Shown: in pieces, positions 7,991-15,928 of the stretch
Layout: each line of letters opens with the position of its first letter
Numbering within the stretch: the stretch's first letter is position 1
Source: a bacterium
GTDB taxonomy: Bacteria; Vulcanimicrobiota; Vulcanimicrobiia; Vulcanimicrobiales; Vulcanimicrobiaceae
DNA: 64,000 bases
NCBI GenBank assembly: GCA_021832345.1
Contig: JAKBKY010000001.1
Span: 706,385 to 770,384, forward strand
Direction of reading: 5' to 3'
Made by a program: the position numbers and the translations under genes
Notes under the pieces: model-generated
Told to the model about the DNA's origin: nothing
Database searches by the model: none
Seen by the model: only the letters and a program-made list of their open reading frames with translations

Positions 7991-8653
7991 ATGCAGGTAG
8001 ATTCATTCGAACGAACGCTCGAACGATTAAATTTTGCCGGGAGAGTTCCAACTGTGCCTCGATTCGAGGGCCGTCAGTGCGTGGCGCTGGACGCCGCTGA
8101 GCGGATGTTCGCAAAGGACGGCTATGGATGCGCCACCATGCGGGATATCGCCACCGCGGCAGAGATGAGCATCTCCGGCCTCTACCATTACCTCCCGAGC
8201 AAGCAACGCGCCCTCGCCTTGGTATGCGAACGTGCGTTCTCCGCCCTCGTGGAAAGTCTCGCTCGGGCATTGGCGGCGAGTCCCGTTCCCCGAGCGCAAC
8301 TTCTCGCATTCGTTCATGGGCACATCGATTTCGTCATACGCCAACCCAATGCGTATCGCGTACTCTTGCATAGCATGGATGCTCTCGCCGGAACGGAGCG
8401 GATCGCGGTTCAGAAGCTGCGACGCCTCTATTTTGAACGAGCCGTCGGTCTTGTGGCCACCCTGCAAGAAGCGCAGCCTTCCCCGATATCGCCCAGGGTA
8501 GCCACTGCGGCACTCTTCGGAATGATGAATTGGCTGCCGATGTGGTACCACGGCCGAGACGAGTCAGATGCCACGCATCTCGCACATGTCATGGTGCTGC
8601 TCTTCCTACGCGGTGTAGTTCCTTCCCAAGCACTTTCGGAGACCGTATCATGA
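7991..8653 (+). CDS. TetR/AcrR-family transcriptional regulator
   Basis: A protein of 220 residues with a TetR helix-turn-helix (AAERMFAKDGYGCATMRDIA, then MSISGLYHYLPSKQRAL) and an all-helical ligand-binding domain. A GTG at 8054 is an alternative start that trims a weakly conserved N-terminal 21 residues. Its stop overlaps the ATG of the dch gene (ATGA), so it is co-translated with the benzoyl-CoA genes. Known repressors of such clusters bind acyl-CoA effectors (for example the unrelated BzdR with benzoyl-CoA); a similar role is inferred here. Confidence 0.82.
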   Translation: MQVDSFERTLERLNFAGRVPTVPRFEGRQCVALDAAERMFAKDGYGCATMRDIATAAEMSISGLYHYLPSKQRALALVCERAFSALVESLARALAASPVPRAQLLAFVHGHIDFVIRQPNAYRVLLHSMDALAGTERIAVQKLRRLYFERAVGLVATLQEAQPSPISPRVATAALFGMMNWLPMWYHGRDESDATHLAHVMVLLFLRGVVPSQALSETVS

Positions 8654-9396
8654 GCGAACGCATTATCGTAGGCCGTGAAGGACGACTCGGCCGTATCACT
8701 CTTGCCGCCGGGCGTCTCAACATTCTCGGCACGTCCGATGTTCGTGCACTGGAGCAGGCCGTTCGGTCACTTGGGGAGTCTCCCGTCGTGCTGCTCGATG
8801 CAGAGGGCACATCTGCCTTCTCGGCCGGCATGGACATCGCCGATCATACGCGCGATCGTGCTCCGGAGATGCTCGCCGCATTCGGCAAGATGATCGCGGC
8901 ATTTAACGAGACTTCATCGGTCATCGTCGCCAAAGTCGGCGCGCCGGCCTTGGGCGGCGGATTCGAAGTGGTGTTGCTGTGCGATCTGGCGATCTGCTCG
9001 GAACGTGCGATCTTTTCGTTGCCGGAAATCAAACTTGCCGCCCTTGCGCCTGTGGCATGCGGCGTACTGCCGGCGCTGATCGGCAGAGCCCGAGCGAACG
9101 ATCTGATCCTCACCGGTCGGCGGGTGGATGCTCAAACCGCACTCCAGTGGGGCGTCGTGACGCGTCTTGCTGCACCTGATGCACTCGACCAAGCCGCAGA
9201 TGAACTCTGCCAAGAGCTACTGTCGCTCTCGGAGGATGCATTGCGGTGTTGCAAGCGAGCTTTGCGGGCCGGGACTATCGCTGAATCGTTGCGCGTCTAT
9301 ACCGACGTGCTGCTCCCAACTGACGATGCCGCGGAGGGCATCGATGCATTCCAAGGAGGCCGGGCGCCGCAGTGGTCCTGGTCGCAACACCGCTAG
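8650..9396 (+). CDS. dch: Cyclohexa-1,5-diene-1-carbonyl-CoA hydratase (Dch-like)
   Basis: A crotonase-fold protein of 248 residues. Crotonase signatures include AFSAGMDIADHTRDR near residue 57, APALGGGFEVVLLCDLAI near 97 and LPEIKLAALAPVA near 120. The Ala-Gly-x-Asp-x-x-Asp-His-Thr pattern and the ending with Asp-Ala-x-Glu-Gly are those of dienoyl-CoA hydratases of benzoyl-CoA pathways. The reaction adds water to cyclohexadienoyl-CoA, giving 6-hydroxycyclohex-1-ene-1-carbonyl-CoA. It is the first enzyme gene of the cluster and overlaps the TetR stop by four bases. A general enoyl-CoA hydratase is the alternative; the context argues for Dch. Confidence 0.75.
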   Translation: MSERIIVGREGRLGRITLAAGRLNILGTSDVRALEQAVRSLGESPVVLLDAEGTSAFSAGMDIADHTRDRAPEMLAAFGKMIAAFNETSSVIVAKVGAPALGGGFEVVLLCDLAICSERAIFSLPEIKLAALAPVACGVLPALIGRARANDLILTGRRVDAQTALQWGVVTRLAAPDALDQAADELCQELLSLSEDALRCCKRALRAGTIAESLRVYTDVLLPTDDAAEGIDAFQGGRAPQWSWSQHR

Positions 9397-9407
9397 GAGA
9401 TTATCAC

Positions 9408-10244
9408 ATGACTGAAATCACCCAAGGTTCATCGGAGGCAGAGGTCGCGGATGATATCCTCTATGAAGTACACGACCGCGTCGCCACCGTTACCTTGAAT
9501 CGGCCGAACGCCTACAACGCATACACCACGGAGACGCTCCAGCGATTTCATGTTGCGTTGCGTCGAGCCATGTGGGACAACGAAGTGGGCGTCGTCGTGA
9601 TTACCGGCTCAGGCCGCAAAGCGTTCTGTACCGGCGGCGACGTCAAAGAATACGAAGAACGCTACGTTGCATCACCGGCCGAGTTCTGGAAATATATGGT
9701 GCTCTTTCAGGATTGCATCGATACCATTCGCAACATGGGCAAACCGACCATCGCACGGCTCAACGGCATGACGGTCGGCGGCGGCAACGAAATGAACATG
9801 GCGTGCGATCTGGCCGTTGCCGCAGATCACGTAACGATCCGCCAGGTAGGAGCGAAGGTGGGCAGTGTCGCCGCAGGCGGAGCCACACAATGGTTGCCGA
9901 TCATTATCGGCGATCGCCGGGCACGTGAGATGCTGTACCTGTGCGAACCGATCAGCGCTCAGCAAGCACTTGAATGGGGGCTCGTCAATCGTGTCGTCCC
10001 GTTTGAAGAACTCGATGCCTGCGTACGCGACCTTTGCGATAAGCTCCTGGACAAGTTCCCAGCTTGCCTGAGTTACACGCAATGCCAGGTAAACTATTGG
10101 AAAGATCAGGCATGGAGCGCCACCATCGGGCACGCGCGGGAATGGTTGACGATGCACTTTGCGCACCCGGAGACAGCCGAAGGTATGAAAGCGTTCGTCG
10201 AAAAGCGCGCTCCGGATTATGCCGGTATCCGGAAACGGAAGTAA
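9408..10244 (+). CDS. oah: 6-oxocyclohex-1-ene-1-carbonyl-CoA hydrolase (Oah/BamA-like), short form
   Basis: A crotonase-superfamily protein of 278 residues. Features include NRPNAYNAYTTETLQRF, AFCTGGDVKEYEERY (residues 70-84), GMTVGGGNEMNMACDLAVA, and GSVAAGGATQWLP followed by a LCEP segment. The Thr-Gly-Gly-x-x-Lys-Glu-Tyr and Gly-Gly-Ala-Thr patterns match ring-cleaving hydrolases of the benzoyl-CoA pathway as I recall them. Those are usually about 375 residues with a middle insertion; this copy lacks that insertion and has the length of BadI-type ketocyclohexane-carboxyl-CoA hydrolases. It probably opens the ring to a 3-hydroxypimelyl-type CoA ester. A TAGGAGA site precedes the ATG. Confidence 0.68.
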   Translation: MTEITQGSSEAEVADDILYEVHDRVATVTLNRPNAYNAYTTETLQRFHVALRRAMWDNEVGVVVITGSGRKAFCTGGDVKEYEERYVASPAEFWKYMVLFQDCIDTIRNMGKPTIARLNGMTVGGGNEMNMACDLAVAADHVTIRQVGAKVGSVAAGGATQWLPIIIGDRRAREMLYLCEPISAQQALEWGLVNRVVPFEELDACVRDLCDKLLDKFPACLSYTQCQVNYWKDQAWSATIGHAREWLTMHFAHPETAEGMKAFVEKRAPDYAGIRKRK

Positions 10245-10250
10245 AGAAGA

Positions 10251-11279
10251 ATGAAAGCCGCGATCTTCTACGGTCCGAACCGCCCGCTTGAACTCGAAGA
10301 GCGTCCGATGCCCATTCCCGGCCCGGGCGAAGTTGTCGTCAAGGTCGCGGCCTGCGGGCTGTGTCACACCGATTTGCATTATATCGATCACGGTGTTGCG
10401 ACGTTTTGCCCGCCGCCGCTCATACTCGGACACGAGGCCTCAGGAATTGTCGCTGCCGTCGGTTCCGGCATCGAAGGGAGATACGAAGGGGATCGCGTCC
10501 TCATCCCCGCTCTCTTGACATGTGGAACCTGCGATGCGTGTCGTCGCGGGCGAGAGAACATTTGCGAGCACGGGATCATGCCGGGGAACCACATCGACGG
10601 GGCATACGCCGAGTATATTCGCGTCCCGGCAAAAGATCTGCTTGCGTTACCGGAGGATCTGCCTCTAGAAGACGCGTGCCTGATTGCCGACGCGGTGTCC
10701 ACCCCGTATCACGCGGTGGTCAATCGAGGTGAAGTTCGAGCGGGTCAACGCGTTGTTGTGTTTGGCTGCGGAGGCGTAGGGATCAACGTCATACAGATTG
10801 CCGTCGCCTCCGGAGCTGAAGTGTGGGCTGTTGATATGCAAATGGAACGCCTGGAACAGGCCTTGCGTTTTGGCGCCGGACACATCGTGCATTCTGCAGA
10901 CAACACGACTGTCGCAAGAGAGGTTCGTTCGCAGACGCATGGCGGCGCCGATGTGGCTTTTGAAGTCATAGGGAATCCGTTAACGATGCGGCAGGCCTTC
11001 GACAGTCTGCATCGCGGCGGTCGTCTGGTTGTGGTCGGATATTCGGATCGTGACTTTCCGCTATCTGCGGCCAAGCTGATGTTCAACGAAATGGACGTAC
11101 GAGGATCGCTGGGTTGTCGTCCCATCGACTATCCTCGCATCATTGAAATGGCAAGGCAGGGCCGCATCGCCATCAAACCGCTTGTCACCGGGCGCTTTTC
11201 TTTAAACGACATCAATAGTGGGCTCGATGCATTGCGCGCAGGTAGCGGCCTGCGCAACATCGTCGTTCCAGGAATCTAG
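10251..11279 (+). CDS. had: 6-hydroxycyclohex-1-ene-1-carbonyl-CoA dehydrogenase-like zinc alcohol dehydrogenase
   Basis: A medium-chain dehydrogenase of 342 residues. It has catalytic-zinc residues (CGLCHTDLHY, then GHEASG), a structural zinc loop CGTCDACRRGRENICEHG at residues 86-103, and a Rossmann motif VFGCGGVGINVIQ near 175. NENIC/GNHIDGAYAEY patterns of this kind occur in Had proteins. It starts six bases after the oah stop. In the pathway it oxidises the hydroxycyclohexene-carbonyl-CoA made by Dch to the 6-oxo compound cleaved by Oah. Gene order and cluster membership carry most of the specificity; the fold itself is generic. Confidence 0.68.
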   Translation: MKAAIFYGPNRPLELEERPMPIPGPGEVVVKVAACGLCHTDLHYIDHGVATFCPPPLILGHEASGIVAAVGSGIEGRYEGDRVLIPALLTCGTCDACRRGRENICEHGIMPGNHIDGAYAEYIRVPAKDLLALPEDLPLEDACLIADAVSTPYHAVVNRGEVRAGQRVVVFGCGGVGINVIQIAVASGAEVWAVDMQMERLEQALRFGAGHIVHSADNTTVAREVRSQTHGGADVAFEVIGNPLTMRQAFDSLHRGGRLVVVGYSDRDFPLSAAKLMFNEMDVRGSLGCRPIDYPRIIEMARQGRIAIKPLVTGRFSLNDINSGLDALRAGSGLRNIVVPGI

Positions 11280-11292
11280 GGAAGGGGTGGAT

Positions 11293-12465
11293 ATGGCTAT
11301 TCAATCGACCGTGTCGTTTGAAGAACTGATCGAAGAATGCAACGATGCGATCGCCACCATCGACTTTGCCGACGCGCAGGCGTGGAAGAACGAAGGCCAC
11401 ACTCAAGCCTTGATTGGGTGCTTCCCCGTCTATACGCCCGTTGAACTCTTTCACGCGGCCGGAGCATTGCCTGTTGGCCTCACCGGGGCGGGCAATAAGA
11501 TTGAGATATCGCACGCCGATTCCCGCTTCCAGTCCTTCATCTGTTCGATCATCAAGAGCACACTCGAACTCGCCATGATCGGGAACCTCGATGCGTTCGA
11601 CGGCTTTGTGTTCCATTCAATCTGCGATCCGGCCCGTAATCTAGCCAGCGTGTTTGCGCGGACGATGAACACCAAACAAGTCGAATACATTCACTTCCCG
11701 CAACGTATTCCATCGTACGAAGCCGTCGTTTATCTGGAGGCTGAGTATCGTCGCATCCTCGCCTGGGCTTGCACCCTGACCGGGCGTAGCGTGACCGATG
11801 AGGACCTGCGGCGCAGCATCGCCCTCTACGATGCCGTTCGTTCTGCGATCGGTCTCTTGTACGACGTTCGCCGCAACGAGCCGCACAAGCTCTCCACCTT
11901 GGAACTCTATGCTCTCGTGCGCTACGGTCACGTTGCCCCGCCGGAAAAACACTTACGGATACTCGAGCATGCTCTGGAATACGTGCGTGCACGTGGGGGA
12001 ACCCCCAAAGATCGGGCGCGCGTCGTCGTCGTAGGCTCCTTCTGCGAGCAGCCTCCCATGGATCTCATCGCTTCGATCGAGCAGGCCGGGTGTTACGTCG
12101 TTGACGATGACTTTCTTTTGGGCCGGCGCTTCTTCACTGGGGGTATTGCCGACACGGGGAACCCGCTCTATGATTTGGCTGATGCGTACGTACACGGAAG
12201 CGTCGATTCGAGCGTCAAACACGATCTCGGGCACTCCAAGGCACTAAGTCTGGTTCAACGGGCTCGGGACCATCGCGCGGATGCCGTTGTCGTTCTGACC
12301 GCAAAGTTCTGCGAACCGGCCTTGTTTGATTACGTACTCTATCGCAAAGCGCTGCAAGAGGCGCACATGCCGCACGTGTTCCTCGAATTCGAAGAAAAAA
12401 TGTGGCTCTTCGACAAGATCAAGACGGAACTCGAAACGTTTGTCGAGTCGCTACTCTTCAGCTAG
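11293..12465 (+). CDS. bzdN: Class I benzoyl-CoA reductase, BzdN/BcrC-like subunit
   Basis: A protein of 390 residues of the 2-hydroxyacyl-CoA dehydratase subunit family (HgdB/BcrC). Cysteines that can hold the [4Fe-4S] cluster occur in GCFPVYTPVELFHAAGALPV (near 38), HSICDPARN (near 110), GSFCEQPP (near 250) and AKFCEPALFDY (near 340). Length fits BzdN/BcrC (about 380 aa). With BzdO it would form the catalytic half that reduces the benzoyl-CoA ring by two electrons. The start is the ATG after GAAGGGGTGGAT, which gives the family N terminus. Confidence 0.82.
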   Translation: MAIQSTVSFEELIEECNDAIATIDFADAQAWKNEGHTQALIGCFPVYTPVELFHAAGALPVGLTGAGNKIEISHADSRFQSFICSIIKSTLELAMIGNLDAFDGFVFHSICDPARNLASVFARTMNTKQVEYIHFPQRIPSYEAVVYLEAEYRRILAWACTLTGRSVTDEDLRRSIALYDAVRSAIGLLYDVRRNEPHKLSTLELYALVRYGHVAPPEKHLRILEHALEYVRARGGTPKDRARVVVVGSFCEQPPMDLIASIEQAGCYVVDDDFLLGRRFFTGGIADTGNPLYDLADAYVHGSVDSSVKHDLGHSKALSLVQRARDHRADAVVVLTAKFCEPALFDYVLYRKALQEAHMPHVFLEFEEKMWLFDKIKTELETFVESLLFS

Positions 12466-12477
12466 GAAAGTTATTTC

Positions 12478-13758
12478 ATGCATGACGCGACATATCAAGG
12501 ACGGTTACATTATCTGCAAAAGCAGCTCATGGCCGACTATTATGCCGAACTGACGGCAAGCGCAGAAGGTAACGGCGCACCGGCAGCCTATTTGCTCATC
12601 GGCGGCAATCCCGTTGAACTCTTGCGCGCATTCGATATGCTGCCTGTATATCCCGAAGTCAATGCACTGCAGCTTGCGGTAAAGAAGAACTCTCTTGGGC
12701 ACATTCAATCCGCCGAAGACATGGGTTATTCCACCGACAATTGTGCCTATGTGAAGGCTGACATCGGGATGTACTTCGCGGGCAGGAAGACGCCGTTCGC
12801 AACAATCCCGGAACCGTCACTGCTCTTGTGCAACTATGTCGGCTGTAACGTGTATTTGCACTGGTTCGATCATCTGGCAGAATACACGAAAAAGCCGGCC
12901 TTTCACCTCGATGTCCCCTTCATTCGCACGGCATCCGGCAGACCGACGCGAGAAGACATCGATTATGTGATGCGGCAATTGCACCAACTCATCGCGACAT
13001 GCGAAGAGATCACCGGGAAACGACTCGACGAAGACAAATTGCGCCGTGCGATCGAACTGTCGTCCGAAACCGGCAAGCTGTGGTCGGAAATCAAGCATCT
13101 AACCAAACACAGGCCTGCCCCATACGATGCCTATTTCGATTCCGTCACGATGATGGCTCCGCTCTATTGTTTGCGCGGAACCGAAGGCGGTTTGGAGTTC
13201 TTCCGGGAGGCTCGCGACGAATATGCACGCAGAGCTGCGGCAGGACAGGGCCCCCTCCCGCGCGAGGACGTTCGCTATGTCATCGAAGGGCCGCCGCCAT
13301 GGCCTTACTTACGGGTTTTTCGCGACATGTTTGCACGGTGGAACGCGGTCGCCGTCGCCTCAACGTACTCGACCGTTGGCGGCCTATGGGAGTTTGGATT
13401 CGCGCACGATCCGGACCACCCGTTGGAGAGTATCGCCGAACATCTCTTATCCTGGAATCTGACGAATCGAAACTTCTTGCAACGTTACGACCAGATCGAG
13501 CGTTATCTGGACGAATGGAACGCTGAGGCGCTCGTTATTCACTCGGTAAAGAGCTGTCGATTATTTTCTGCTGGGCAAGGCGATATGCGCGAGTATTTTA
13601 CAAAGCGGAACATTCCAACATTACTCGTCGAGTCGGATCTCGAGGATCCGCGTTATTTCTCGGAGGCGCAGATGCGCACCCGTATCGACGCGTTCTTCGA
13701 ATCTCTTGCACACCGCAAGTTAACCGCCTCCGCGAGTGCATCAGGTGACAAGGCATGA
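12478..13758 (+). CDS. bzdO: Class I benzoyl-CoA reductase, BzdO/BcrB-like subunit
   Basis: A protein of 426 residues in the same dehydratase-subunit superfamily, with the length of BzdO/BcrB. It carries [17 protein letters not shown] (residues 44-60), [17 protein letters not shown] near 120 and a C-terminal [19 protein letters not shown] near 350. The last is the cysteine motif shared by BcrB and HgdA/HgdB proteins. It starts 12 bases after bzdN and overlaps bzdP by four bases (ATGA), so expression is tightly coupled. It would bind benzoyl-CoA together with BzdN. Confidence 0.82.
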   Translation: MHDATYQGRLHYLQKQLMADYYAELTASAEGNGAPAAYLLIGGNPVELLRAFDMLPVYPEVNALQLAVKKNSLGHIQSAEDMGYSTDNCAYVKADIGMYFAGRKTPFATIPEPSLLLCNYVGCNVYLHWFDHLAEYTKKPAFHLDVPFIRTASGRPTREDIDYVMRQLHQLIATCEEITGKRLDEDKLRRAIELSSETGKLWSEIKHLTKHRPAPYDAYFDSVTMMAPLYCLRGTEGGLEFFREARDEYARRAAAGQGPLPREDVRYVIEGPPPWPYLRVFRDMFARWNAVAVASTYSTVGGLWEFGFAHDPDHPLESIAEHLLSWNLTNRNFLQRYDQIERYLDEWNAEALVIHSVKSCRLFSAGQGDMREYFTKRNIPTLLVESDLEDPRYFSEAQMRTRIDAFFESLAHRKLTASASASGDKA

Positions 13759-14549
13759 AATTTGCAGCCGGCGTTGATGTTGGGTCGACGCAAACAAAGT
13801 GCGTCATCGTGGATCGCGATGGACAGATCGTTGCACGCTCGTTGATCGAAACCGGAGCGTACGTGACGCGCGCTGCGGAACGTGCCTTTGATGAGGCGCT
13901 CGCGTCGTCGGGCATGTCACGTGATGACGTTGGGTGCGTGGTGGGTACCGGGTACGGACGTTTCCGAGTGACGTTCGGCGATCTGCAAATTACTGAGATC
14001 AGTTGCCATGCAAAGGGCGCTTGCTCGCTGTTCCCAGGCACGCGCACGGTCATCGACATCGGGGGGCAGGACGCCAAAGGCATCAAAGTGCTCGACGGCG
14101 AGGTTCTTGATTTTGTTATGAATGACAAGTGTGCGGCGGGAACGGGTCGCTTTCTTGCAACAGCCGCAGAAGCGCTTTCTATGTCGCTGGGCGACATCGG
14201 CGAACTCTCCCTACAGGCACGCAACCCTGTCCGGCTGTCGACCGTCTGCACGGTGTTCGTCGAGTCTGACATCATGTCGTATCTTGCCCAGGGCAAGAAA
14301 CTCCCTGATATTCTTGGCGGCATTCACAGCGCTATTGCGGCCCGTACTATTGCATTGGTGCGCCGCGTAGGGTTAGAACCGGAAATTACATTTACCGGTG
14401 GAGTGTCGCTAAACGTCGGAATGGTGCATGCTCTCGAAGAGAGGCTTGGCGTGCCACTCAATGTTTGCGCCGATTCGCATTATATGGGGGCCATTGGGGC
14501 TGCGGTGTTTGCAATGGAGCATGGCCTGGCACGTGCTCAGGAAGCGTAA
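13755..14549 (+). CDS. bzdP: Benzoyl-CoA reductase ATPase/activator subunit, BzdP-like
   Basis: An ASKHA-fold ATPase of 264 residues, typical of BadF/BadG/BcrA/BcrD activators. Motifs are [15 protein letters not shown] (residues 7-21), [11 protein letters not shown] near 98, [11 protein letters not shown] near 120 and [11 protein letters not shown] near 165. The two cysteines in the last two motifs normally bridge one [4Fe-4S] cluster between subunits. It couples ATP hydrolysis to electron transfer into the ring-reducing half. The small size (264 rather than about 430 residues) places it with the Azoarcus bzd type rather than the Thauera bcrA type. Confidence 0.85.
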   Translation: MKFAAGVDVGSTQTKCVIVDRDGQIVARSLIETGAYVTRAAERAFDEALASSGMSRDDVGCVVGTGYGRFRVTFGDLQITEISCHAKGACSLFPGTRTVIDIGGQDAKGIKVLDGEVLDFVMNDKCAAGTGRFLATAAEALSMSLGDIGELSLQARNPVRLSTVCTVFVESDIMSYLAQGKKLPDILGGIHSAIAARTIALVRRVGLEPEITFTGGVSLNVGMVHALEERLGVPLNVCADSHYMGAIGAAVFAMEHGLARAQEA

Positions 14550-14558
14550 GGAGTATCT

Positions 14559-15350
14559 ATGAGTCTCATCGTTGGGGTTGATATCGGGTCTCGCGGAACG
14601 AAGATCGCGTTAGTGGATCGCAGCGGAGGCCTTCGTGGATGGCATCTGGCGCGAACGCGGCCGCCCTTCGAAGACCTCGTCGAGAACACTCTTGCGGCAG
14701 CGCTCGCCGAAATAGGCGCCGACCGCTCCGATGTCGAGCACATCATCACCACCGGCTTCGGGCGATCGAGCTATCCAGGCCGAGATACGCAGGTGACGGA
14801 CATCAGTGCAGCGGCATTCGGTGCGGCTGCGATATTCCCGAACACGCGATGTGTTATCGATGTCGGGGCGCAGAGTTCTCGTGCGGTCCACATTGACGGG
14901 GGGGGGCGTGTCAAGGAGTTCAAGTCGAATGACAAATGCGCTGCCGGAGCCGGAGGGTTTGTTGAACGCGCTGCGCGCTACCTGGAGATAACATTAGACG
15001 ATGTCGGCACGCTGTCGTTGGCAGGACGCGAGCCGGTCACGATTTCAAGTGTATGCGCGGTGTTAGCGGAGTCGGAGATCATCAATCACGTTAGCCAAGG
15101 CTGTTCGGTCGAAAACATTCTGCGAGGCGTTCATAATTCGCTGGCTGAGCGGGCAGCGGCGCTCCTAAAGCGCGTGGGCATCGAGGAAGAGATTACCTTA
15201 GTTGGTGGTATGGCGCGCCAACGCGGAATGGTTCAGGCGCTCGTTGAGATGCTGAAGCTGCCTGTAAACATTCCCGAGGTACCGGAAACGGTCAACGCGC
15301 TGGGAGCAGCATTGTTAGCCAAGCGCCGTTTGGAACGAGCAGCCGCCTGA
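14559..15350 (+). CDS. bzdQ: Benzoyl-CoA reductase ATPase/activator subunit, BzdQ-like
   Basis: A second ASKHA activator, 263 residues, with GVDIGSRGTKIALVD, NDKCAAGAGGF near 126 and SSVCAVLAESE near 165. The phosphate-loop segment reads VIDVGAQSSR instead of the usual IGGQD, so its ATP site differs from the BzdP partner. Two unequal activators side by side distinguish class I benzoyl-CoA reductases from 2-hydroxyglutaryl-CoA dehydratases, which use one. A run of nine G bases lies in the gene at 14898-14906. The stop overlaps the ATG of the hemerythrin-like gene by one base. Confidence 0.82.
   Translation: MSLIVGVDIGSRGTKIALVDRSGGLRGWHLARTRPPFEDLVENTLAAALAEIGADRSDVEHIITTGFGRSSYPGRDTQVTDISAAAFGAAAIFPNTRCVIDVGAQSSRAVHIDGGGRVKEFKSNDKCAAGAGGFVERAARYLEITLDDVGTLSLAGREPVTISSVCAVLAESEIINHVSQGCSVENILRGVHNSLAERAAALLKRVGIEEEITLVGGMARQRGMVQALVEMLKLPVNIPEVPETVNALGAALLAKRRLERAAA
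14898..14906 (+). repeat. Nine-base G homopolymer inside bzdQ
   Basis: Nine consecutive G bases encode Gly-Gly-Gly after Asp in the bzdQ product. A tract this long inside a coding region is prone to slippage in replication and to sequencing indels. Confidence 0.9.
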
Positions 15351-15859
15351 TGGGCGCATTTGAACAGCTACGCGGAGAGCATAAAGTAATCCTTGAGGTC
15401 GCGGCGCTCATGGAACTGCTTGCTAGTGACCAAGATACACCCGATCGGCTCCGTGCGAGCATGCCGGAGTTATTGGACTTCTTACGCACGTACGTCGATC
15501 GGAACCACCACGCTAAGGAAGAACTCGCACTGTTCCCTGCGATGGAGGTAGATCCCATGCTGCACGCACTAGCGGAAGTGCTCGAGGCGGAGCATGATGA
15601 GGCTCGCCGGATGCTTGTGTTGATGGAAGAGGCTGCCCGCGATGAACGCGCCCCATTGCACAACGCGGCACTTGCGTATACCGCACACATGCGCGAACAT
15701 ATTGCCAAGGAGAACGAGATGATCTTCGACGCGGCGGAGCGGACGCTGGGGACAGAGCAAACGAATGCGCTAGAGCGAGAGTTCACGGATATCGAAGCGG
15801 CCGCGCTCGCTCCCGGCAAGCTCGAAGAGTTGCTGGCTGCGATCAGGAAACATTGCTAG
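15350..15859 (+). CDS. Hemerythrin-like HHE-domain protein
   Basis: A helical protein of 169 residues with a hemerythrin HHE pattern: LRGEHKVILE (residues 7-16), VDRNHHAKEELALFPAME (near 53), LEAEHDEARRMLVLME (near 77) and MREHIAKENEMIFDAAE (near 112). The spaced His and Glu residues can hold a di-iron centre that binds or consumes oxygen, or senses NO. The ATG shares one base with the bzdQ stop (TGATG), so translation is coupled to the reductase genes. Protection or repair of the oxygen-sensitive reductase is a reasonable inference. Confidence 0.82.
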   Translation: MGAFEQLRGEHKVILEVAALMELLASDQDTPDRLRASMPELLDFLRTYVDRNHHAKEELALFPAMEVDPMLHALAEVLEAEHDEARRMLVLMEEAARDERAPLHNAALAYTAHMREHIAKENEMIFDAAERTLGTEQTNALEREFTDIEAAALAPGKLEELLAAIRKHC

Positions 15860-15928
15860 GAGGCTGCCGGGACATGCTTCCAGCATAGGCCGTCTCCGCC
15901 GAGTGAGGAAACGGCTACCGGGCGCAGG

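Noticed and set aside
11293-15350. 2-Hydroxyglutaryl-CoA (or lactoyl-CoA) dehydratase reading of the four genes
   Set aside because: These systems use one activator ATPase; here two different activators are encoded, and dch, oah and had genes precede them.
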